Below are positions 40,976 to 51,500 of a DNA stretch of 64,000 nucleotides, one piece after another; position 1 is the first letter of the stretch, and each line of letters begins with the position of its first letter. The notes below the pieces were generated by a model, which did no database searches, was not told the origin of the DNA, and was given only the letters and a program-made list of their open reading frames with translations. The stretch covers positions 1 through 64,000 of the forward strand of contig CAJNDS010000658.1 of the NCBI GenBank assembly GCA_905221605.1, given 5' to 3'. This stretch comes from Symbiodinium natans. Its lineage: Eukaryota; Sar; Dinophyceae; Suessiales; Symbiodiniaceae. The translations under genes and the position numbers were made by a program.

Positions 40976-41240
40976 GGGGTAGGGTAGGGTAGGCTAGGGG
41001 GTAGGTTAGGGGCATTCCAAGGCTAAAAGATTTAGGGGATCAACTCGGTGAATAGGGCTCAGGGCCGATTGGGCTGGGTTGGGATTTCGGGTTTGGGGTT
41101 TAGGAAGCTTAGGGGTGGGCAGCCCCATCTCCAAGAGGATGCGCTTGCTGGACAACTTCCTGTCAAACACGGTCATGGCCCAAGGAGATGTGAGGGTCGT
41201 TCTGGCAAGTTTTCGTATATATATATATATATATATATAA

Positions 41241-41338
41241 GGATGTTCCCCCTCATACTAACAGTCGTTAATAGGGATTAATGGGGGGGTACTATAATCC
41301 CTATGAAGGACTGTTATAGCATAAGGGGGGAACATCCC
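41241..41338. repeat. near-perfect foldback element between AT microsatellites
   Basis: Left arm 41241-41280 (GGATGTTCCCCCTCATACTA onward) and right arm 41294-41338 are inverted copies with only a few differences, separated by about 13 nt. Both sides are flanked by TATATA runs, as expected of an insertion into (or target duplication of) an AT repeat. Confidence 0.85.
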
Positions 41339-41339
41339 T

Positions 41340-43160
41340 ATATACACATATAATTATATATGTATATGTATATACCAGGTACGCCAATGGTGAACGACCC
41401 TCCGCTAAGGAGAGGATCCATGCTGGCCAGGGCTGGGCAGGGAATCGCCGTGCCGCTTGGATGCATGTCCTCGGGCGTGTCTGCTGGGTTTCGCGCATAC
41501 GCACTCGGCCCCTAGACTCAAGCAGAGGACGATGCCCGCACCCGATCCCGGGCTTGTAAACCCATCTTATACCCTGTCGGTACGGCCTATGGTACAGCAT
41601 TCAGGAGCGGCGTCGCCGCGCCTGGTCAAAGAATGCCACTGGCTCAGTTTTCATGCAGAGCGGCACGCTTGCTGCACGACGGAAATGGTCAAATTGTATA
41701 GTAGTGTAATACTACGTTCGTATAGGTATTGCAAGTATTTCAAAGAGATCAGATTTCGCACAGGAGGGGCCCAGCGTATTCAGCTTCTGGAGTCGCCACA
41801 TGCGCAAGCCATCGGACGGCAAGGACCTGTTGAGCAAGCTCCTTGAGACACATTGCCATAGCTGCATGGCCTCGTTGCATCTGTTTAGCTGCTCTCCAGC
41901 GCTCAGAAGACCATTTGGTCAGTTTCTGTAATGAGTGTTTCTTGCAGTATGGCCCCTTGTCTTTCGGACTCATAATTGCAAACGCGTGGTTCCAAGTTTG
42001 CCCAACTTTTGGCAACGTGCTCGGCCGAAGCAAAACATATTCACCATGAGGAAGCGAGGCAGAAGCTGATATCTGATCCGTCAGCCGCCTGCTCAGTAGT
42101 CAGCGCAGGCAGCATAAGTCATGCCCAGTCATGCCTAAGAATGTCTGCTGATGGCAGCAGTGCATCGAAGCAAGGCAAAGCCAAGACTGTCAGCTTTCGG
42201 AGTTCCGCGCAGGTTGAGAACTTCCTTCGCCTCGCCGATGAGCCAGATCCCGGATTCTGGTATCTTCCAACCGAGAGCAAGCCGAGAACACTAGCTTCCT
42301 GGCATCCCGGAGAGTAGAGAATTTTGTTCAGAGTCAGAAGTTTTTCGGCCACTTGTGCCCCAGAAACTTCCCGCCGAGGCTGGCAGGCCCCGCCCGCCCT
42401 CACTTCGGCCGCTGTGCCACACCCTCAGTGAGCCGAGATCTCTGTCGGGGCGCTTTGCGCGTGGCCCTGCATCATCCAGCCATGTCAAACACGTCTGGTT
42501 GTTTGCAAAAGCACTCCCGAGTCAAGAGTAAGTCTGCGAAGATGCTTGAGGCACGGCCCCCTCCGTGGAGAATCTGCTGCGCTTGCATGAGGCTGGCAAA
42601 CCTTATACAAGTACACCGTCCTTCGAAACCGGGTTCAGGTCGAAGTCTGAGGTGTTTGGGCTGCTGGCAATTGGCTTAGCCAACGTCTTAGCTAGCCTGG
42701 CAGGCCGATGAGGTCCGGACCCCTCGAACACCTGGAGAAGTTGCCGCCCGGTGCGGTGATCAGTAGACCACTCTGAGATGGGTTGGGAGCACGCTGGAGA
42801 AACTCAATGGAAGTGCCATGGAGTCCGATGGCTGCTCATTGCGTGGTTGACCTCCTTGCGCTCCTCTTGAGTGCTTGAGGATGTGCAGTGCCTGAAACAT
42901 CTGGAGCTGTGCTCATGGATGCTTTGCCTGCATAGTTTGCAAGCGCTTGGCTTTGTGGTGCGTTCTATCATGCAAAATGCGAGTTCTTCTTGCTGGGAGT
43001 CAGGTTTTCAATCCTGATCGAAGGGAAGAGGGTGATTTGCAAGGATGTCACACAGATTGGTCGCCGCGCGTTGGCATTATCACACGGCACGCAACGCTGG
43101 CAAAGCACCCAAGAAGACTTTTGGAACGCGCTGCATGGCTCTTGAGGCGGAAACATTGAG
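41340..43160. other. unassigned sequence with one exon-like frame
   Basis: A + frame at about 42160-42315 (SFRSSAQVENFLRLADEPDP then GFWYLPTESKP) reads like protein but matches nothing I recognise. It could be a 5' exon of the hydrolase gene. The remainder shows overlapping short frames only. Confidence 0.35.
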
Positions 43161-45245
43161 CAGTGGATCCTCTCATATTTCTTTGATGGGGCAGAGTCCC
43201 TTTCCGAGCTGTCCGAGCGTGAAGTGACCGAGCTGCAGGCCACTCGTCAACAGCCGTGGGTCGTGACAGGGTGTACGAAAGTATGGACCCTAATCGACCC
43301 CGAAATAGTCGAGTTCTTTGAGAACAGGGACCCCGTTGAGGTACCCCTGTAATTTCGGAACCCCTGCTGTGCAGATTTGTTCCACCCCCACTTTGCGCAC
43401 CCCTCTGAGTTGCCAGGAGTTGGTCCAGGCGGTGGCGCACTGGGCTGGCCTCCCTTTGCCCGACACACCCAACTGGTTCGGCAAGAACGAAGGCCCCGTG
43501 TGTCCTCCAGCGTTCTCCATCGTGTTGCACACGCTCCTGACATGGACCTGACAGGGAACTACTAGATGAAGAACTACAAGCGGAAGAAATGTGCTAACGC
43601 CCACGCACGTGCAGAGTTTCCGCGCAAGCACCCCCACAAGGTCTCTGCAACGTCTTGAACTCATGTGTTGCCAACCACGCCATGACTTGAAATCACAGAA
43701 AGCAAGAGTTTGCACGGGACTGAGTGTGCGCAAGATCCACCCCCCCCCCCCCCAAGGGCTAACACTGGGGAAAAGGAGTATTGGAGAACCCCCATGCGAA
43801 CAGCAGGCCTGAAATGCTTCCGCCTGAGGAATGATCCGTGCCTTGCCTGAGACGTTTCAGTTTTCATGCCATGGCATGGCTCTCAGATGGTGTCAGAATT
43901 GCATGGTTGCTGTTGCTCAGGTTTCCGGCAGTGCACCGGCCGCTGCTGACGTACGTCAACACTGCCCTGGTGGCACCGGCGTTGGGGCACCAGGTGGGGT
44001 ATAGAATACGGGATCCTGAAAGCACCAACTCTGCCCTCGACTGCCATCTCAGAGGCACTGGGTCTTTTGGGCTTCCACCCTTACCGATCAGGAAGCACCG
44101 AGCAACTTATCTGTTAAAGTTTCCACATGCTTCCGCCCTTTGGCCGCGCAATGTGCCAAAGTCCCCAGGTACTGGCTCCGACCTGCTGGCCAGAATCGCC
44201 AACACGTCTCTGGCCGGCCACGCATGCTGGAGCTCCTTGGACAGCACGGTGATGGTTCTGAGAAAGACGCAGCGAGTTGCAGAAGACTTGCCTGAGGCGT
44301 GGCAGGGCCCTGGTCTTCTGCCACGGAGTTGGGGTGGGACCTGCCATGCAGTGGCCTCAGTAGCCCTACGGTCCCTACGTTCCTGTGACACCTGTCCAGC
44401 ATGGCTCTGTTAACCATTAAAAGCATCGTGGCGCTGCTGACCAACGGTTCAAGACCGCGCAGGTGCCTAACCTTCTTGCAGAGACTGACAAAGACCTTGG
44501 GCCAGGACTTCCGACTCTCCCCAGCCCTTAATTTGCGTCGATGGACGTGGCGTCGCTTCAAGAAGTAAGCGTTGGCCATATCCACGAAGGGTTGGAGGGT
44601 TTCTGGGCGGAGTGGGGAGAGTGGAGTTGCAGGACCATGCCATATTCTTGGTTGACACCGCTGGCATCTCAATGAGATTCTCGGACGACGTCCCTGGCGC
44701 GCAGGAGGCAGCGTGGACAGGATGGGAAGAATCGCCGCCAATTTCTTCCCAATCCCCCAAAGCCGCCAAAGGTTGCGACGAACATCCGGAACATGCTCCA
44801 GGCCAGTAAAGTGCTTTGCTGTGGTTTTCCCAACTAGCTTTTGGACTCGTGCAGGTCTGGGGTCTGCAGGAAGCTCACTTCATTGGGCACTCGTTCGGGT
44901 CGTTCGTGGTGGCGTGGGTGCTGCGCTATTCACGGAGTTGTGTGACAAGGCCCGCGGAAGAGAGAGATTTTAAAGTCCTTCAGGGAGGGGGGTTCAAGTG
45001 GGGTATGTAACCCAAGGTTCCCTAATACTCCCCACTACTCCCTAAGGCTCCCTAAGCTTCCCTAACTTTCCCCAGGTACTACCTACCCCAAATGAACCCC
45101 GCTCCCTAAAGAGAGCAACTGAGCAAGTGCAGAGTGCAGACCATGGCGCAGGACGACTCTCATTGACCCAGTGTGCTTCTTGCTACTGAAAGTGCTGGTC
45201 CAAGGCCTACATCCTAAACCCTAAACCCTGAATCGTAGTCAACCG

Positions 45246-45277
<32 letters not shown>

Positions 45278-46211
45278 GGGTGTTGTGGGTGTAGCCCGCT
45301 TTGCAGGCCATGAGCTTCAGCAGGTTCGGCATGACACTGGCATGGATCCGCGACCCGGAGGGAATCTAGGGGTTCGGGTGCACAAGGCATGTGTGTGGGA
45401 TACGCATAGTCATTGCCGCAGGCTTGCATACCGTACTAGAGCCTTATGTACGAGGATGGAGATCGTGCTGAAGTACTTCGTCATGACGGAGCTTTTCACC
45501 TGCAACTTTGTCTGCCGGTGCTTCTTCTGGGAAGAGTCGCACTTGGATCCCAATCTGCACGTGGATTTCAGCCGGTTGGCGCTGCTGCCACATATGCTTC
45601 TGTCATGCTGCGATGTGTCGTTCTTCGCCAAGCCAATCTTACATCTCGCAGTTGCCCATCAGGACATGCAGGATTTGGAAGGCGCAGAAGCAACTTGCGT
45701 ACTGACTTTTTGCCTAGTGGACAGCCATGCGCACGTGATCACGTCTCCCTGATGCCAGACACAGCAGCTCTGGTCATTCTCGAGTCTGAAGACCTTGTGG
45801 TACCCACCTACTCTGTCCGGAGCCTCGTCTTCGCGGAGTGGCGGCGCAGGCCACAGTGCGCTCGAAAGTGAGATCAGCTTTGTACATTTTGCACACCTCA
45901 AGTTACTGTGCTTTTTAGAGCTTTAGATTCTGTACTTGTGGCAAGGAAGTTGCAGGAGCCGGCGGGATCCCAGGCTGGAAGTGCTGCGATAGATCTTCTC
46001 CTCTGAGTCTTGCCGCTTTCGGCGAAGGCCAAGAGCTCTCCGCTGGAACTTCACTGGGTTGAGGACCAGCCACATGCAGGCAGGAAATTGCCAGAGTGAT
46101 TGCTGGCCTCAGTGACAGCCGCATTTGCTGCTGTTGTGCAAAGGCTTTCTGCTGGATGCAGTGGCCAACCAGGAAGTGTGTGAGCGGCTCCAAGCATTCC
46201 ATGAATCGTGA
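43161..46211 (+). CDS. alpha/beta hydrolase-fold protein, multi-exon (5' part unclear)
   Basis: Pieces in order match one family of large eukaryotic alpha/beta hydrolases: about 43161-43238 (QWILSYFFDGAESLSELSER), 43921-43993 (FPAVHRPLLTYVNTALVAP), 44633-about 44706 (AIFLVDTAGISMRFSDDVPG), 44855-about 44940 (HFIGHSFGSFVVAWVLR, where GHSFGS is the G-x-S-x-G nucleophile elbow), 45455-45560 (a lid-like helical stretch ending CRCFFWEESHLDPN), about 45755-45869 (SEDLVVPTYSVRSLVFAEW, the region of the acid residue) and 46144-46211 (LLDAVANQEVCERLQAF, stop at 46209-46211). The catalytic His segment should precede the last exon and was not firmly seen. The substrate is unknown. A MITE-like element sits in the first intron. 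Confidence 0.62.
43268..43367. mobile_element. MITE-like element, family 1, in a hydrolase intron
   Basis: Ends GGGTGTACGAAAGTATGGAC and TGTAATTTCGGAACCCC are inverted repeats with mismatches. The interior GGGACCCCGTTGAGGTACCCC is shared with other copies. Confidence 0.65.
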
Positions 46212-48520
46212 AAGCGAGGGCGCTTGAACGAATGGTTCCGGAGTGTCGTTTGTATTTTACACTCCTCTCCAAATTTGATCATACGGAGTGTCTCAGCAAC
46301 AGAGTCGGATGTCATCCGCTTGTCATCCGAGCAAACTTATCAGCGTACCGAATCTTTTGTTCAGAGGGTCTGCATGGTCTATGCTTTTGTGATGCTGCCA
46401 AGACACCTCCACGTTTTCAATGGGATGCATATTGCTGCAATCGCTCACCTCAGCTTGCCCAAAGCGGCATGCGTTGCACTGCGGCTGTTAACGATTCAGG
46501 CGTGATGTCTGGCCCGTCAGCACTGCGGGAACGTTCTGACCTCGCTGTTGAGTTCTGTGATGCTCTTTTCTGAAATTTCTGATATGCGGTTCGATGCGCA
46601 AATGCTCGGAACGTCCACGTCGTCGCTTCAGGACTTGTAGGCATTTTAGGTAGGGCTGGCTTTGACGGCTTTGACTCCTCTGAGCCGGGCCCGCAACATT
46701 GGGGCCACTTCGTATAGGCAGGAGGCTCAGACACCTAGCTGGTGACAAAGAAAGTGCGTCCTCAAAAACCGATGAGCACCTGAGCTTCTTCTTATGTGAC
46801 TCCCGTGGTCTCCGTGCTTGGATCGGAACGCGGGCTGGGGTGCAGCGTGATGCGCCACGTCCGTTTTGTGCGGCGCTGCCATGTGGCTCTTTGACACCTG
46901 GTACAGAGGGCATGATGCGGACGCCCCAGGAGATCACCAAAACCCTCAGTGGAGCTACCAAGTCGGAAGTTGGAACTTCACCCCAGCACCAGAAGCACTA
47001 AATGGCCTAAAGCCCTGAAGCCCTATATGGCCCTGTATACCCTAAACCCTAAACCCTAATACTACAAACCTTATGAAATTTTCTCACAGCAGCTTCGGGT
47101 TGCATGAGCGGCAGCCTCGCTAGCGAGAGGTTCGCACAGTGGGTCATGGGCCGGCGCAGAGACCGAGGTAGGGTCGGCTGTCTTAGTTTGGGGTTTAGGG
47201 TTTAGGGCTTTTTTTTGCTTCAGGTTTTGTTTTGGGGGGTTTGGGGGGTTCGTCCGGAACTCCACCCTTGAACCCAAAATGGATAATGAACAATCACAGG
47301 GTGAACAACCACAGCCCTAAACCCCCCAATTGCCAGGCTCTGGAGGCTATGGCGGCTCCTGGGACGACAGGCGGTCGAACTCACTGAGCTCAAACTTTGA
47401 AAGCCCAGGATAGGTCCTTGAAGCCCATAAAGGCCCCCGGCCCAACGCTTAAATGGGTTTAGGGTTTAGGGCTTAAACTCCTGCAAGCTGCGAGAGCCTG
47501 AATAAGACACTGGAAGCCCTGGAAGCCCGTGAGACCCCCTGGAGCGACCTTCAGCTTGAACCCACATCCCCACAGCTCCTTAAATTTGGAATCCTAACCC
47601 CCAAATCCCAGACCTTGAATCCTAAACCCTAAACCCTCAACCCTAAACCCTAAGCCCTAAACCCTAAACCACTTAAAGCCTCTCAAGCCGAACTTGCTTT
47701 CGCAGGTGGGAGGAGCCCCGGCTTCAGTGGGTGAAAGCCGGCCAGGCACAGGAGAATGGGGAGGCTGAGGAGCCGCTTCGCCCGCGAAGGGTTTAGGGTT
47801 TAGGCTTTAGGCTTTAGGCTTTAGGGTTTAGGGTTTAGGGTTTAGAGTTTAGGGTTTAGGGTTTAGGGTTCAGGGTTAAGGTTTCGGGGTTTGGGGTTTA
47901 GGGTTAATTATGGTGCATCAGTGAAGCTTGCAAATCGTTTGTGATGCGTGAAAAGGGTTTTGGGTTTGGGTTCTATAGTACTATAGGCCTGAACCTGTCA
48001 TTTTAGCTGCTGTTTTTGGTTTAAGGCTTGCTGGCATTGTCGGCCCAAGCTTTAGGCTTTTTGGGTGTCGGCTTTGAGCTTGAGTATGTGTTCTCTCTTT
48101 TTTTTTGGGGGGGGCGGGGGGGTGCGAGTGGGTTTCGAAGTGTGTAAAGATGCAGAGCGCTTGAGGCTTAAGCTTCTTGTTGGGTTTTTTTGTGAGGATC
48201 AGTTGCGCGTTCACGGGACAAGCTCTTGAGAGAACCTGCTTCCCGTCTTGGTGGGAGGAGTACGCAAAAGGTGGCAAGGCCAAGAAGGTTGTCACCTCAG
48301 ATCACCTCAGTGACACTCATGCCCATAAGCACTTCATCCCACCGCCGCGGTTGCTGAAGACACGCGTTGTCATCCCAGGACTCCAGAAATGTGCGTCCGG
48401 AGACTCCTCAGCACAGACTTCGCTTGCACTTCGATGATGCTGACACAGCGAGGGCCCCGTTCAGTCTTGCTTCAACTGCTTATTGACGGTTGCTGCAGTT
48501 TCATGTTGGTCGCGTGTCCA
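46212..48520. other. no secure gene; exon-like pieces among telomere-like tracts
   Basis: Exon-like pieces are about 46885-46990 (a Trp/Tyr-rich frame, WSYQVGSWNFTPAPEA), 47330-47382 (GSGGYGGSWDDRR after GCCAG|G) and 47706-47786 (after TTCGCAG|G, before TTTAGGG). Gly/Trp/Tyr-rich stretches also occur at the 3' end of the second KH gene (62262), so these could be ends of another member of that family. Telomere-like tracts are at 47040-47060, 47185-47206, 47600-47670 and 47788-47905. Confidence 0.35.
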
Positions 48521-51500
48521 GTGAGGCCTTCATCCTTGGCAGGGGCGGAAAGACCAAGCACAAGATTGCACGAGTCTCCGGTGCTTCGGCCCAACATACT
48601 CGCCTTTCATGTCTGGATCAGAGTCAGAGTGCTGTCCGGCTTTGGCATCGCACCTTTAAGGCGCAAGGCTGGAGCTCCACGAGAGGCGCACCTGGGGCTC
48701 AGTAGCAGGCTTGAGGTTCCCAGAGGTGCAGCCCAACCCTGCGTGTGGCAGACTTGGCAGCCTTCAAGAAGTTGTCGTGCCTTTGCAGCATGTCTGCCAG
48801 GAACAACACAGTCCAGGTGTCTGGCTCAGAAGAGGCACGCGCTTTTACCTTGGAAGAATGCAAAAAGGGTTGAGGGTTCAGCAGTGAAATCTGCAGAGCG
48901 TGGACATCACAGGCTTGCGCAAGGGCTCGCAAGTACATCTCCCTCGCCAGAAGCTGAGTATTGTGCAGGGACTGCCAGCATAGCAGCGACACCATGCGTG
49001 ACAAAGCATCGAAGCATATGATGCGGCCACTTGCAGCTGCATCAAGCCGACGCTCGACCACAGCAAGACCTACACCTAAACATGGCCATGGCGACCTTGC
49101 CGAGGTGCAAGCTCAGCGCGTTGGCCCCGTCCACGTGGACAACGGTCATGCTGCTTGTTTGAGAACCTACCTTGATGGGTGCGCATGCTGCATGGTAAGA
49201 ACTTGATGCGCTGGCAGTGTTTAAATGAAAGCGTCCTGCATCACTTGTGTGCGCGTCGAGTCCCCAAGCTCGCTCTCTCTGCTCCAGTCCAAGTGCCAAG
49301 TGCTGGCACCAAGGATGATGGCGATCTCACCATGATGGATGTCCCGAACAACTGCGTAGCCTTCGTCACAGGCATGCCGATCGTGGGGAGCGGATCGTAG
49401 TTTCTCAACTCCTGGCCAGCTAGCCATCAAGGCGGTCATTTTTTTCCTGCACCCCGAGTTCCCTGACCTCCAAATATCCTAAACCCTAAACCCTAATCCC
49501 TAATCCCTAATCCCTAAACCCTAAACCCTAGCAGCCAGCGCCAGGCTCTGGAGGTAACTTCCTCCGCGCCTGCGAGGAGGCAAGCAAAGCACTCCAATTG
49601 GCCCTGACACATCCCAGAACCCCCTGCAGTTGCAACGGCAGGAGTGGGGAACTCTCATGTTCTTCTGCGACTACCAGACTCCGGCCTTAGGCCGGGAATT
49701 CAGGGCAGTCGCCGAATTTTTCAATACCAACAGGATAGGTACAGCTATCATACTGATACTAAAGACGAAGACTAATTCTAGTGCTGCTAGGCTAGGAGTA
49801 CTAGATCCAGTACATCATAGTACATAACTACTGTCCTTATTACCATTACTATGACTATCACTATGACTATGACTATTACTATGACTATTGCTATGACTAT
49901 GACTATGACTATGACTATGACTATGACTATGACTATGACTATGACTACACCTATGACTACGCCTATGCCTATGGCTATGACTATGATAATTATTCTTATT
50001 CTCCTTATTCTTCTCCTGCTTATCATTTCTACTAACATTAACAACCTTAGCAGAGGCAAGGATCCGGGATACTTGGCCAGGCCCGGGCTTAGAGCGCGAA
50101 GCTCCGACTGAACGCCGACGCCTCGGAAACTTTGCGCTGCTCCAAAGACTTCTCATCGCACTTTAGGGTTTAGGGTTGAGGGTTCAGGGTTTAGGGTTTC
50201 GGGTTAAGGGTGTACCTTGGAGGTTCACCAGGGTACTTAGAAGTGGGGTTATTATAAGTAGGGCAAGTATGGTTAAGGTACTTCTAACCCTACTTATCAG
50301 TACCCTGTTGAACCTCCAAGTACCTTTGAGTGGTGGCAGAAGGCAGAACCGATCAATGTAAGAGTACATGTTCCTTTTTTGTTTTTTTGGGAGGGTTCCT
50401 ATTCACGAAGGTTCGGCATATGAGGGCGGGGGGACCCTAGTTTTGGGGAAACGCCCATATCATCCAGGTCATCGGCAGTCGCTTCTCTGGTGGTATGACC
50501 ATGGAGCCCCCCCCGCCTTGATGCTTGCCCTTGAGAGCCCCTTAAGCTACCCTGAACTCCAAATAAACCCTACACCCTAAACCCCTAGGCCCCTAAACTC
50601 TAAGCCCCTATAAGCCCTAAACCCCTAAGCCCCTAAACCCCTAAAGCCTAAGCCCTAAACCCTAAACCCCAAACCCCAAACCCCTAAACCCTTAACCCTT
50701 AAACCCTGAACCCGAAGCTCCCCTGTCAGGTCTGGCAATCTTTGGACCTCCCTGGGGACGTGCAGGGGCCGAGCTCAAGATCATGGCGGCCATCGAAGCA
50801 AAGTTGCCAGGCAGGGTTTAGGGTTTGGGGTTTAGGGTTTAGGGTTTAGGGTTTAGGGTTTGGGGTTTAGGGTTTAGGGTTTAGGGTTTAGGGCCACCCG
50901 CAGGGGGAAAGACCATGTGGCTCCCGCCGACTTCACAAGTACCTATTCAAAGTTGAAAACCGGAAAAACGTGATTCGGTAAACTGGAACCGCAGATTCAG
51001 GAAACTCGAAACCGCGGATTCGGGAAACTGGCAAGCGTGGAGTTGGAAATCGCAAAGTTTTCTGAAAGCACTTTTGACATGAACGTTATCATCCTGCCTC
51101 CACGACCCCACCCCCTACCCGATGTGGTTTCCTGAACTGGGCAGCTTCCTGAATCACGTGGTTTTCTGAATCGTGTGAAGCCAGTTTCCTGAATCGGGTA
51201 GTTTCCTGATTCGCCTAGTTTCTTGATCCGCAGTCTACTGAACCACCGGAGTTGCCTGAATCGTGACTTCCTGAATCCTGGATTCCTGAATCGTGCGTCT
51301 GAGTTGCGCATCGTTCTCCTGCGGGCCGACTCGTTTGATAAACTCCCATGTCTCGCCAGCTCGGCAGACCGCAGACCATCGACAGGTCACTACACGAGCG
51401 GGATTGGTGATGCGCAATCTGAAGAGGAGCCCGGCGCAGTCTGCTGAATGGGTGCTCTACGCACCTTGACCTTGAAGGTCTTCCAGGGGCTGTAGGCAAC

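Noticed and set aside
49787-50156. Ile-Val, His-Ser and Met-Thr repeat frames
   Set aside because: Translation of the CTATGA hexamer array in an intron.
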